In this document: piece by piece, positions 42,200 to 49,762 of the stretch
Numbering within the stretch: the first letter of the stretch is position 1
Layout: each line of letters opens with the position of its first letter
NCBI RefSeq assembly: GCF_900106035.1
Contig: NZ_FNUC01000004.1
Span: forward strand, 3,447,722-3,511,721
Source: Jiangella alba
Lineage (GTDB): Bacteria > Actinomycetota > Actinomycetes > Jiangellales > Jiangellaceae
Length of the DNA stretch: 64,000 bases
Direction: 5' to 3'
Translations under genes and position numbers: made by a program
Notes under the pieces: generated by a model
What the model was told of the DNA's origin: nothing
The model's database searches: none
The model's input: only the letters and a program-made list of their open reading frames with translations

Positions 42200-42226
42200 G
42201 CCGGGGCGAGCGAGTCCCGCCCCGGC
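42200..42226 (-). terminator. intercistronic hairpin after binding protein 2
   Basis: A 9-bp perfect stem (GCCGGGGCG with CGCCCCGGC) and 9-base loop lie between the binding-protein stop (42236) and permease start (42168). It mirrors the hairpin after binding protein 1 and probably sets the protein ratio within the operon. Confidence 0.55.
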
Positions 42227-42235
42227 GCCGTCGGG

Positions 42236-43495
42236 TCAGCCGACCAGGTCGGTCGCCTGCTCCTGGGCGGTGTCCAGGGCGGTCTCCAGGTCGACGTCGC
42301 CCTGGAGCGCGGCGATGACGTTCTGCACGACGATCTTGCGGATGTCCGGCGTCTGAGCCTCGAAACCGAGCACGATCTGCGGGAGGCTCGACTCGGTGAG
42401 CTCGTCGAAGGCGGGCAGGAACGGCATCGCCTGCAGCGACTCCGCACTGCGCTCGGTCGCCGTCGCGACGCTGCTCGCGCCGAGGATCTCCTGCAGCGCC
42501 ACCTGGTTCTCGTCCTCCAGCGCCCACCGGATGAACGTGGCCGCCTCGTCCTTCGCCTCGCTCGCCTCGTTGATCACGATGGGCGCGAGGATCGTGCCCT
42601 GGCTGCGTTCCGGGAAGGGGATGGGCGCGACGCTGAAGTTCAGCCCGGGGCTCTCGGCGAGCAGGTGCGTCGCATAGCCGCCGTTGTTCAGCTCCATCGC
42701 GACCTTGCCCTCGGCGAACATGCGGCGGAAGGTCGCCGCGTCGGCGCCGCGCGGAATGACGTTCGCGTCGTAGAGGTCCTTGTAGGCCTGCAGGCCCTCG
42801 AGGTTCTCGGGCGCGTTGATGGTGAGTTCCTCACCGTCGGACCAGGCGCCGCCGAAGCCGTAGACGTAGTTGAAGATGTCCTGCCAGACACCGGCCTCCT
42901 CGGCCTCCGTCTGGCGGAACGCCAGCCCGAACACGTCGCCGCTGGTCAGCGACTGTGCCGTGGCGAAGAAGTCGTCGTAGGTCGTCGGCGGTTCGGGGAT
43001 CAGGTCGGCGTTGTAGAACATCGCGTAGTTCGAGGCCTCGAAGATGATGCCGTGACGCACGTCGTCGTGGACCATGAACCGGTCGGGCTGCTCGAGCAGC
43101 TCGTACTCGCCGACGTCGATCAGGTCGTCCAGGGGAGTGATCAGGCCGGCGTCGGCGGCCGCCTCGAACTCGGGCATGTCGAAGCGGACGAGGTCGGGTC
43201 CCTCGCCGCCGCCCATCTGCGTCAGCACGGTCTGACCGAACGTCGGGTACGGGACCGATGCGGCCTCGACACGGATCTCGTCCTGGCTCGCGTTGAACGC
43301 GTCGAGCCATTCCTGCAGGTGCGGCCCGCGGCCGGGGTCGCCGAAGGTCGAGGCGGCGAAGGTGAGCGTCGTGACGCCGCCGTCCGAGCCCGAACTCGAG
43401 CCGGAGTCGGAGTCGGAGCCGCATCCGGTCGAGACGGCAAGGCCGACGACGGTGGCCGCGGCGACCATGGCGCGGCGAACGCGTGGTGTCCTCAT
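42236..43495 (-). CDS. sugar ABC transporter binding lipoprotein 2
   Basis: A 419-residue lipoprotein with signal peptide and lipobox STGC (Cys25), then a Ser/Asp/Gly-rich linker and the family-1 fold (TTLTFAASTFGDPGRGPHLQ, DLVRFDMPEFEAAADAGLI, FEASNYAMFYNADLIPEPPTTYDDF). ATG 43495 has GAGGAG upstream. It heads a five-gene operon with two permeases, an enolase-type dehydratase and the XylX-like protein, which suggests uptake of a sugar or sugar acid. The promoter lies at 43549-43576. Confidence 0.9.
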   Translation of the reverse strand: MRTPRVRRAMVAAATVVGLAVSTGCGSDSDSGSSSGSDGGVTTLTFAASTFGDPGRGPHLQEWLDAFNASQDEIRVEAASVPYPTFGQTVLTQMGGGEGPDLVRFDMPEFEAAADAGLITPLDDLIDVGEYELLEQPDRFMVHDDVRHGIIFEASNYAMFYNADLIPEPPTTYDDFFATAQSLTSGDVFGLAFRQTEAEEAGVWQDIFNYVYGFGGAWSDGEELTINAPENLEGLQAYKDLYDANVIPRGADAATFRRMFAEGKVAMELNNGGYATHLLAESPGLNFSVAPIPFPERSQGTILAPIVINEASEAKDEAATFIRWALEDENQVALQEILGASSVATATERSAESLQAMPFLPAFDELTESSLPQIVLGFEAQTPDIRKIVVQNVIAALQGDVDLETALDTAQEQATDLVG

Positions 43496-43526
43496 CGGGT
43501 GCTCCTCATGGAGTCGTGACTCTGCT

Positions 43527-43538
43527 TGAACGTTAAAG
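43527..43538. promoter_or_regulatory. LacI-type operator (TTGAACGTTAAA)
   Basis: A near-perfect dyad around AACGTT placed just downstream of the importer 2 -10 box, at the expected transcription start. It resembles TTTAACGCTAAA at 28870-28881 more than the TATAACGTTGTA type, so LacI 2 (37023) is a candidate ligand. Confidence 0.5.
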
Positions 43539-43548
43539 GTCTGCAACG

Positions 43549-43576
43549 ATCGTAGGAACATATGCAACGCTGTCAA
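43549..43576 (-). promoter_or_regulatory. promoter of importer 2 operon
   Basis: On the minus strand, TTGACA (43576-43571), a 16-base spacer and TACGAT (43554-43549) lie about 55 bases upstream of the ATG at 43495. The spacer contains TTGCATATG, a half-copy of the repeated regulator site, and the LacI-type dyad follows at the start of transcription. Confidence 0.65.
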
Positions 43577-43581
43577 ATCAC

Positions 43582-43620
43582 GGTTGCACATCGTTACGTG
43601 CCCGTTGCGTATAGTGCAAT
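43582..43620 (+). promoter_or_regulatory. TTGCRCAT direct-repeat operator (copy 2) and IclR promoter
   Basis: GGTTGCACAT (43582-43591) is repeated as CGTTGCGTAT (43603-43612), 21 bp apart, and the second copy forms GTTGCGTATAGTGCAAT (43604-43620). The layout copies that at 25149-25189. TATAGT (43610-43615) is a very good -10, placing the IclR transcript start near 43621, directly before the ribosome site. Confidence 0.55.
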
Positions 43621-43621
43621 C

Positions 43622-43627
43622 AGGAGG
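43622..43627 (+). promoter_or_regulatory. ribosome binding site fixing the IclR start
   Basis: AGGAGG five bases before GTG 43633. The earlier GTG at 43627 overlaps the last base of this site and cannot be the start. Confidence 0.7.
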
Positions 43628-43632
43628 TGGTC

Positions 43633-44400
43633 GTGTCTCAGACGGTCCAGCGCGCGATCGAGCTCATCAGGAGGTCCGCGGAGCACCCGCTGAGCCTCGC
43701 CGACGCCTCGGAGGTCCTCGGTGTGCACAAGTCGACGGCCCTGCGGATCCTCCAGACGCTCGAGGCGGCGCGGTTCGTCCGGAAGACCGGTGCGGGGACG
43801 TACGTGGTCGGGAGCGGTCTGATCGAGCTGTCCGAGCTGGCGCTCGGCTCGATGGACCTGCGCGAGTTCGCCTCCGCGCACCTGCGCCGGCTCCAGCGGG
43901 AGACCGGCCATACGGTGCACCTCGCGCAGCTGACCGGCGACGAGATCATCTACATCGACAAGGTCGACAGCCCGGCCTTCGACGCCGTCAAGCTGCCCTC
44001 ACGGGTCGGCCGCGCCGTCTCGATCTACGCGAGCGCCGTGGGCAAGGTGATCCTGGCCCACCTGCCGCGAGACGAGCGCGACCGCCTGCTCTCACACGTC
44101 ACGTTCGAGCGCTACACCGACACCACGTTCGCCGACCGCGCGTCGCTCGAGCTCGAGCTGATCGAGGTGCGCGAGCGAGGCTGGGCGACCGACAACGGTG
44201 AGCACGACGCCTACGTGATGTGCGTGGCGGCGCCCATCCTGGACACCCGCGGCCGGGTCGTCGCCGCCGTGTCGATCACGGCGATCGAGGTGATCGCCAC
44301 GTTGCCGCAGCTGGAGGCGCGCCTTCCGCTGCTGCTCGACACCGCGGCGACGATCTCCGCCGAACTGGGCTACGCCGCGGGCGCCGCGCCGGTCGGCTGA
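43633..44400 (+). CDS. IclR-family regulator
   Basis: A 255-residue regulator. The N-terminal winged helix (about 3-65: SQTVQRAIELIRRSAEHPLSLADASEVLGVHKSTALRIL...) is followed by the IclR effector domain (about 75-250: TVHLAQLTGDEIIYIDKVDS, SIYASAVGKVILAHLP and RGWATDNGEHDAYVMCVAAPI). It is divergent from the importer 2 operon with 137 bases between the starts. That places it as a local regulator of sugar-acid catabolism, probably sensing a keto-acid intermediate. Confidence 0.93.
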   Translation: MSQTVQRAIELIRRSAEHPLSLADASEVLGVHKSTALRILQTLEAARFVRKTGAGTYVVGSGLIELSELALGSMDLREFASAHLRRLQRETGHTVHLAQLTGDEIIYIDKVDSPAFDAVKLPSRVGRAVSIYASAVGKVILAHLPRDERDRLLSHVTFERYTDTTFADRASLELELIEVRERGWATDNGEHDAYVMCVAAPILDTRGRVVAAVSITAIEVIATLPQLEARLPLLLDTAATISAELGYAAGAAPVG

Positions 44401-44418
44401 CCGGCGCGGCGCCCGGCG

Positions 44419-44458
44419 CCTGGGACGGCGCCTCGGATCGCGAGAGCGCCGTCCCAGG
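44419..44458. terminator. bidirectional terminator hairpin
   Basis: A perfect 13-bp stem (CCTGGGACGGCGC with GCGCCGTCCCAGG) and 14-base loop lie between the convergent IclR (stop 44400) and secreted esterase (stop 44474) genes. It serves both directions. Confidence 0.75.
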
Positions 44459-44473
44459 GTGACCAGGTGCCGG

Positions 44474-46063
44474 TCAGCCGGCCTCGGCCGGGATGCTGCT
44501 CGACTCGTCGAACAGGTCGTCGCCCCGGTAGCGGGCGACCACGGGATCGTCGAGCAGGGCCGCGTCGACCGGCTTGTGGAAGCGGGCGGCGCCGTCGCGG
44601 ACCCTGGCGGAGCCGAGGTGCTGCTCGCCGGCGTAGAAGTCCACCGTCCCCGAGGGTGCGGTGACGCTCGTCGTCACGGGGGCGACCGTGGCGACGGCGC
44701 TGAGGCGCACGTGGCGCCCGACCGGCTCGGTGGTGGCCGCGACGTCCGTGGTGGTGCTGCGGAAGGCGAGGTCGCGCACGTAGTGGTTCAGCAGTGGCCG
44801 CCAGACGTGCCAGGTGTGGACTCCCGGAACGTTGAACTCGTCGACGTCCACGCCGGCCGTCTTCAGCGCCGCGGCGTTGCGCTGCGAGTTCTCGGCGATG
44901 TTGCCCAGGTGGTCCTGGAGCCCCGTGCCGATCATGATGCCGCCGGCCACGTCCTTCATGCGGTCGATCTGCTCCTGGCCGGCCTGCGGTCCGCCCGCGC
45001 TCCAGGCGGCGTGGTAGCCGAACAGCTCCGTGTGGTCGTACATCAGCGTGTAGGCGCGGCTCCCGCCGGCGGAGAACCCGCCGAAGGCACGGTCCTCCGC
45101 CCTGGTGGAGACGTTGTAGTTCTGCTCGACGAACGGGAAGACGTTGTTCCTGAGCTCGTCGACGTAGCCCTGGTTGCCGCCGGGCAGTCCGTTGAAGTCG
45201 GTCGACACGATCACCATCGGTTGAGCGGCGCCGTCCCGGATCGCGTTCTCCAGGATGTGGTGGGCGACGCCCTGCATCGTCCATGCGGTCGAGTGGTCGC
45301 CGCCGCCGTGGCTCAGGTAGAGCGTCGGGTACGGCGTCGGCCGGTCCGGGTCGTAGTCGTGCGGCAGGTACACGACGACGTCGTGGACGCCGGCCGGGTT
45401 GGTGGACAGCGGCGACGGGTAGCGCCGCGTCTCCAGAGTGCCCGCCTGGTGCGGCCGCGGCGGCGCCTGGTAGTCGGTGTCGTAGGTCGGGAACTTCCTG
45501 CTCTCCGGCACGTAGACGGTGCTGCGCACGGCTCCCGGTGCGCCGGGATACTGCGGCTGGATCTGCCACGGGTTCGCCGGATCGTCGTGCAGGGTGCAGC
45601 CGGTGGCCAGCTCGCTGGTGCAGTCGTGCGTGAAGGCGTAGCGGAAGCTGCCCGCCGGTAGTGGCACCGTGACGGACCACACGCCGTCGTCGCCACGTTC
45701 CATCGGCAGGATCTGCCACGGTGTGGCCGCGATGTCGCCGGGCAACCACTGCGACGGCGCCCGGCCGTCGCCGCAGTCCTGACAGGTCACGCTCTCGGGT
45801 CGAGAGTAGAACCAGTCGCCGTAGACGTGTACCGACTCGACGCCCTCGGGCGCCTCGTACCGGAAGGTGACGGCGTATCCGGTCGGCGGCTGATCCGTGC
45901 GGACGACCTGCGGCCCGAGCGGTTCGGGTGGCGCCGCGGACGCGGCCGGCGCGGCCGCCGCGGTCGTCATCGCCGCGGCGGCCGTCAAGCCTGCGAGCAG
46001 TGAGCGCAGCGGACGCCTGCCAGGCGGAGCTGCCGGTGAACGGTGGAGACGTGCGAGGTGCAT
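44474..46063 (-). CDS. secreted esterase, CE1/EstD-like with Ig-like tail
   Basis: A 529-residue secreted protein: signal peptide (about 1-43), an N-terminal early-set beta domain (about 60-165; YAVTFRYEAPEGVESVHVYGDWFY), a Fes/CE1 esterase domain (about 200-430; nucleophile in GGFSAGG at Ser331, His in VHTWHVWRPLLNHY) and a C-terminal bacterial Ig-like domain (about 435-505; TAPSGTVDFYAGEQHLG). Four cysteines in the beta domain suggest disulfides. It is a distant relative of the tandem esterase at 25409 with the same beta-plus-esterase layout. It probably deacylates plant polysaccharide; the ester is unknown. Confidence 0.85.
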   Translation of the reverse strand: MHLARLHRSPAAPPGRRPLRSLLAGLTAAAAMTTAAAAPAASAAPPEPLGPQVVRTDQPPTGYAVTFRYEAPEGVESVHVYGDWFYSRPESVTCQDCGDGRAPSQWLPGDIAATPWQILPMERGDDGVWSVTVPLPAGSFRYAFTHDCTSELATGCTLHDDPANPWQIQPQYPGAPGAVRSTVYVPESRKFPTYDTDYQAPPRPHQAGTLETRRYPSPLSTNPAGVHDVVVYLPHDYDPDRPTPYPTLYLSHGGGDHSTAWTMQGVAHHILENAIRDGAAQPMVIVSTDFNGLPGGNQGYVDELRNNVFPFVEQNYNVSTRAEDRAFGGFSAGGSRAYTLMYDHTELFGYHAAWSAGGPQAGQEQIDRMKDVAGGIMIGTGLQDHLGNIAENSQRNAAALKTAGVDVDEFNVPGVHTWHVWRPLLNHYVRDLAFRSTTTDVAATTEPVGRHVRLSAVATVAPVTTSVTAPSGTVDFYAGEQHLGSARVRDGAARFHKPVDAALLDDPVVARYRGDDLFDESSSIPAEAG

Positions 46064-46163
46064 GTAACTCTCCCTCCGTTGGGCGAGTCGACCGGACCGC
46101 TGACGGCCGATCGATTACATCGTTGGAACCCTCGTGGAGCCGGCAGCCTTGTGTCAAGAGGAG

Positions 46164-46202
46164 ATTGCACATTTCGAGAAGAAGTGCTGCAATATATGCA
46201 AC
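46164..46202. promoter_or_regulatory. TTGCRCAT-type operator (copy 3) upstream of the secreted esterase
   Basis: ATTGCACAT (46164-46172) is followed about 22 bp on by TGCAATATATGCAAC (46188-46202), whose minus-strand reading GTTGCATATATTGCAG keeps the TTGC-N7-GCA symmetry of copies 1 and 2. It lies just upstream of a minus-strand TTGACA (46157-46152) for the esterase gene; a matching -10 is poor (GAGGGT at 18 bases), as expected for an activator-dependent promoter. Confidence 0.5.
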
Positions 46203-46225
46203 GCCCCCGCGTGGGCGACGAGAGG

Positions 46226-47398
46226 TCACTCCTGCCAGAACGCCTGGCGGGCGACGGCGCCGCCGACGGTGCGGCGGTACTGGCCGGGGGACTGCCCGGT
46301 GTGCTTCTTGAAGACGACGCTCATGTACTCGGAGTGGCTGAAGTTCAGTCGTTCGGCGATCTGCTGCAAGGTCCAGTCCGTCGACGAGAGCAGCTCGGCG
46401 ACGTGGGCGAGCCGGACCCTGATGATCTCGCTGTGCACCGTGCGACCCAAGGTCGCGGCGAAGCGGTAGTCGAGGGCGCGACGAGACAGGCCGACGTGGC
46501 GCAGGACGGTGGTGACGGCGAGGTTCTGGTCGGATCGGGCCCGGATGAATCGCAGCGCCTCGGAGACGAGCGGGTCGTCGACGGCGAGGATGTCGGATGA
46601 CTGGCGGGCGACGATGCGGGTCGGCTCGATGAGGCGCAGGCCCGCTTCGAGCGACCGGCCGTGCATCATGAGGTCGAGCAGGTGCGCCGCAAGATACCCG
46701 GACGCGGTCGTGTTGGGCTCGATGCTCGACAACGGGGGCGTGGTGAGATTGCCGATCAACTCGTCGTTGTCGACACCGAGGACGGCGACGGCGTCGGGGA
46801 CGGCGAGGCCGGCGATCTTGCAGGCCTCCAGGACCTCCTGGCCGGCGATGTCGTAGCAGGCCAGGACGCCGACCGGCTTCGGCAGCCCGGTGAGCCAGGT
46901 GGCGAGCCGCTCGCGGTCGGCGGCGCGCATGCCCGACGACTTCATCCGGAACTCGTGCGGGGTCGCGCCGTGCTGCCGGACGTGGCCGGCGAACCACTCG
47001 CTGCGGGTGATCGACCACGCGAAGCGTTCGTCGCCGCAGAAGGCGAAGTGGCGCAGCCCGCGTTCGGCGAAGTGCCCGACCGCCCAGCGGGCGATGGTGC
47101 CGTCGTCGGTCTCGACGCCGGGGAGTTCCGGGACCAGGCGGGCCGCGCTGAGGTCGACCGTCGGCAGGCCGAGTCGCCGGATGAACCGGGCGGTGCCCTC
47201 GTTCTCGATGCGGGCCAGGACGCCGTCGCCGTGCCAGCCCTCCAGCCAGGAGAAGTCGGTCTCGTGCCGGCTGTGCTCGGCGAGGTAGAGCGACCAGTGC
47301 GGGTGCTCCTCGACGTACTTCTTCACGCCGACGAGCAGGCCGCGGGCATAGGCGTTCGAGGTCTCGACCAGCAGCGCGACGTGCCGTGTCCCCGACAT
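46226..47398 (-). CDS. XylR-type regulator (LacI-like sensor plus AraC helix-turn-helix)
   Basis: A 390-residue regulator. Its N-terminal 270 residues form a periplasmic-binding-protein-like sensor (HVALLVETSNAYARGLLVGVKKYVEEHP, VLACYDIAGQEVLEACKIAGLAVP, AVLGVDNDELI). The C-terminal 100 residues form an AraC double helix-turn-helix (VLRHVGLSRRALDYRF, LQQIAERLNFSHSEYMSVVFKKHTGQSPGQYRR). This is the architecture of the xylose activator XylR. It lies between the secreted esterase and the Gfo/Idh gene, and TTGCRCAT repeats with AraC-like spacing occur at several promoters of the region. It is probably the pentose-sensing activator. Confidence 0.9.
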   Translation of the reverse strand: MSGTRHVALLVETSNAYARGLLVGVKKYVEEHPHWSLYLAEHSRHETDFSWLEGWHGDGVLARIENEGTARFIRRLGLPTVDLSAARLVPELPGVETDDGTIARWAVGHFAERGLRHFAFCGDERFAWSITRSEWFAGHVRQHGATPHEFRMKSSGMRAADRERLATWLTGLPKPVGVLACYDIAGQEVLEACKIAGLAVPDAVAVLGVDNDELIGNLTTPPLSSIEPNTTASGYLAAHLLDLMMHGRSLEAGLRLIEPTRIVARQSSDILAVDDPLVSEALRFIRARSDQNLAVTTVLRHVGLSRRALDYRFAATLGRTVHSEIIRVRLAHVAELLSSTDWTLQQIAERLNFSHSEYMSVVFKKHTGQSPGQYRRTVGGAVARQAFWQE

Positions 47399-47425
47399 GT
47401 AAGAAATCTAAGGTCTGCTGCTGGA

Positions 47426-47441
47426 TTGCGCATGGTTTGTC
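47426..47441. promoter_or_regulatory. possible fourth TTGCRCAT site
   Basis: ATTGCGCATGGTTTGT in the 85-base gap between the divergent XylR-type and Gfo/Idh genes matches the first ten bases of copy 1 at 25172-25188. The second half has decayed and no partner repeat at 21-22 bp is clear. Confidence 0.35.
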
Positions 47442-47483
47442 CCGTTGGGTCCTCCGTAGCCTTCACGACACAGGAGGTCAACG

Positions 47484-48587
47484 ATGACGCAGAGAGTACG
47501 CGTGGCCATCGCCGGGCTGGGATTCGGATCGGAATTCATCCCGATTTACCAGGCCCACCCGGACGCCGAACTCGTCGCCGTGTGTCAACGCACCGAGTCC
47601 GCTCTCCACGAGACCGCCGACCGGTTCGGCGTCCCCGGACGCTACACCGACATCGCCGCGATGCTCGATGACCCGGACATCGACGCGGTGCACATCAACA
47701 CCCCGATCCCGGACCACGCCGGCCAGACCGTCGCCGCGCTGCGCGCCGGTAAGCACGTCGCCTGCACCGTGCCGATGGCCACCACGCTCGAGGAGTGCCG
47801 GTCGATCGTCGACGCGGTCCGGGGATCCGGCAAGAACTACATGATGATGGAGACCGTGGTGTACTCGCGCGAGTTCCTGCACGTCAGAGAGCTCGCCGAG
47901 AACGGCACGCTGGGCCGCGTCCAGTTCCTGCGCGGGGCGCACCACCAGGAGATGGCCGGCTGGCCCGGCTACTGGGAGGGACTGCCGCCCATGCACTACG
48001 CGACACACGCGGTCAGCCCGGTGCTCTCGCTGGCCGGCGCGCTGGCCGAGAGCGTCGTCTGCGTCGGCTCCGGGCGCATCTCGCCCGAGCTGACGGCGAT
48101 GTACGGGTCTCCGTTCGCGGTGGAGAGCGCACTCATCACGTTGCGCGACTCGCCGGTCCGTGCGGAGATCGCCCGCTCGTTGTTCGAAACGGCCCGCGAA
48201 TACGTCGAGAGCTTCACCGTCTTCGGTGAACTCGCGACCTTCGAATGGGAGCAGACCCAGGGCTCCGGTCATGTCCTGCACGTCGGAGAGATTCCGAAGA
48301 CCGTCGAGATCCCGGATTTCGCTCACCGGCTGCCGCCGGAGATCGCGCCCTTCACGACCCGCGGCGTCTACGACGCCGAGAACGAGCACCTCTCCTTCGT
48401 CCAGGGCAGCGGGCACGGAGGTTCGCATCCGCACCTGGCGCACGAGTTCGTCCGCAGCATCGTCGAGGGCCGGGCGCCCGCGATCGACGAGGTCACCGCG
48501 GCGAACTGGACGTCCGTCGGCATCTGCGCCCACGAGTCGGCCATGAACGGCGGCGCCCGGGTGGCGATACCCGACTACACCGCCTGA
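47484..48587 (+). CDS. Gfo/Idh/MocA family oxidoreductase
   Basis: A 367-residue NAD(P)-dependent sugar oxidoreductase. The N-terminal Rossmann domain (VRVAIAGLGFGSEFIPIYQAHPDAELVAVC) and the motif GKHVACTVPMATTLEEC stand where most relatives have an EKP motif; here the Lys is replaced by Val-Pro (CTVP), which is unusual for the catalytic lysine position. The C-terminal alpha/beta domain includes HHQEMAGWPGYWEGLPPMHYATH. AGGAGG precedes the ATG. It could oxidise a pentose or act on another sugar derivative in this locus. Confidence 0.85.
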   Translation: MTQRVRVAIAGLGFGSEFIPIYQAHPDAELVAVCQRTESALHETADRFGVPGRYTDIAAMLDDPDIDAVHINTPIPDHAGQTVAALRAGKHVACTVPMATTLEECRSIVDAVRGSGKNYMMMETVVYSREFLHVRELAENGTLGRVQFLRGAHHQEMAGWPGYWEGLPPMHYATHAVSPVLSLAGALAESVVCVGSGRISPELTAMYGSPFAVESALITLRDSPVRAEIARSLFETAREYVESFTVFGELATFEWEQTQGSGHVLHVGEIPKTVEIPDFAHRLPPEIAPFTTRGVYDAENEHLSFVQGSGHGGSHPHLAHEFVRSIVEGRAPAIDEVTAANWTSVGICAHESAMNGGARVAIPDYTA

Positions 48588-48596
48588 CCCACGTCG

Positions 48597-48624
48597 CGGC
48601 CGGCGCCCGGCGTCACGCCGGCCG
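48597..48624 (+). terminator. terminator hairpin after the Gfo/Idh gene
   Basis: A 9-bp stem (CGGCCGGCG with CGCCGGCCG) and 10-base loop lie within 40 bases after the stop codon. It separates the pentose region from the LIV-type operon starting at 48689. Confidence 0.55.
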
Positions 48625-48688
48625 GTCACCACACGCACAGGTCGTCCCACGACGCTGCGCCGCTCGGCGCTGACCTGCGGAGGTACCG

Positions 48689-49762
48689 ATGACACCTGCC
48701 CTGATCGACGCGGACCGGGGCGCGCCGGCGAGCCGGGTGGCGCAGCTGCGCCGGCCCGCGGTGTGGGTCGCCGCCGCCGTCGCGGTGGCCGTGGCCGCCT
48801 GGGTGCTGTTCCTCGCGGACGGCACACCCGCCGGCGCCGCGGTGGACGACCCCGGGAAGTTCCTGGTCACCATCCTGGACGGGGTGACCTTCGCCGGGCT
48901 GCTCTTCGTCGCGGCGTCAGGGTTCACGCTCATCTTCGGGCTGATGCGCACCGTGAACATGGCGCACGGCTCGTTGTTCCTGCTGGCCGCCTACGTCGCC
49001 ATCCGCGTGCAGGAGGCGATGGTCGGGCGCTCACGCAACCTCGACCCGTCCGACGTCGGCCTGCTCGACTGGGTGGTCCCGATGCTGGCCGGCGCCGGGG
49101 TCGCCGCCGTGCTCGGCCTGCTGATCCAGCAGCTGTTCCTGCAGTGGAACGAGGGCCAGGAGTTGCGGCAGACGCTGCTGACCCTGGCCATCACGGTGGT
49201 GCTCGCCGACCAGATGCTGCGGGAGTTCGGCGGGCTGGCCCAGCGGGTGGTCTGGCCGGGGGCCGTGACCCACTTCCTCACCTTCGGTGGTGAGCGCTAC
49301 GCGGTCACCCGGCTGCTGCTGCTCGGCATCGCCGTGCTGGTCGGCCTGCTGTTGTGGCTGTGGCTGACCCGCACCGGCGTGGGCCTGATCATCCGTGCGG
49401 GCGTGGACGACCGGCAGATGGTGCGCGGCCTGGGGATCGACATCCGCCGGGTGTTCGCGCTCACCTTCCTCGTCGGCTCGTTCCTGGCCGGCCTGGGTGG
49501 GGTGCTCGGCGCGTCGTTCGCCGGCGCCGCGCCCGGCACGGACGGCAGCTGGCTGCTGAACGCGCTGGTCGTCGTGATCATCGGCGGGCTCGGCTCGCTC
49601 AAGGGAGCCGCGGCCGGCTCGCTGCTGTACGGCATGGTCGTCGCGTTCTCGCCCGCCTACCTGCCGAGTCAGTACACCTACTACGCGATCATCATGACGT
49701 TCGGTCTCCTGGCGCTCGTGCTGGCCGTGCGTCCCTACGGGCTGTTCGGGAGGCCGGCATGA
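48689..49762 (+). CDS. LIV-type ABC transporter permease (LivH-like)
   Basis: A 357-residue permease with about eight hydrophobic segments and the LivH signature FVAASGFTLIFGLMRTVNMAHGSLFLLAAYVA. The second half has GVDDRQMVRGLGIDIRRVFALTFLVGSFLAGLGG and VVIIGGLGSLKGAAAGSLLYG. The N-terminus is about 35 residues longer than usual. It is the first gene of a six-gene operon with four-base overlaps. Confidence 0.92.
   Translation: MTPALIDADRGAPASRVAQLRRPAVWVAAAVAVAVAAWVLFLADGTPAGAAVDDPGKFLVTILDGVTFAGLLFVAASGFTLIFGLMRTVNMAHGSLFLLAAYVAIRVQEAMVGRSRNLDPSDVGLLDWVVPMLAGAGVAAVLGLLIQQLFLQWNEGQELRQTLLTLAITVVLADQMLREFGGLAQRVVWPGAVTHFLTFGGERYAVTRLLLLGIAVLVGLLLWLWLTRTGVGLIIRAGVDDRQMVRGLGIDIRRVFALTFLVGSFLAGLGGVLGASFAGAAPGTDGSWLLNALVVVIIGGLGSLKGAAAGSLLYGMVVAFSPAYLPSQYTYYAIIMTFGLLALVLAVRPYGLFGRPA

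Noticed and set aside
44370-47018. 882-codon minus-strand frame spanning the secreted esterase and XylR-type gene
   Set aside because: It is an Arg-rich frame shadow crossing two real genes and their intergenic region.
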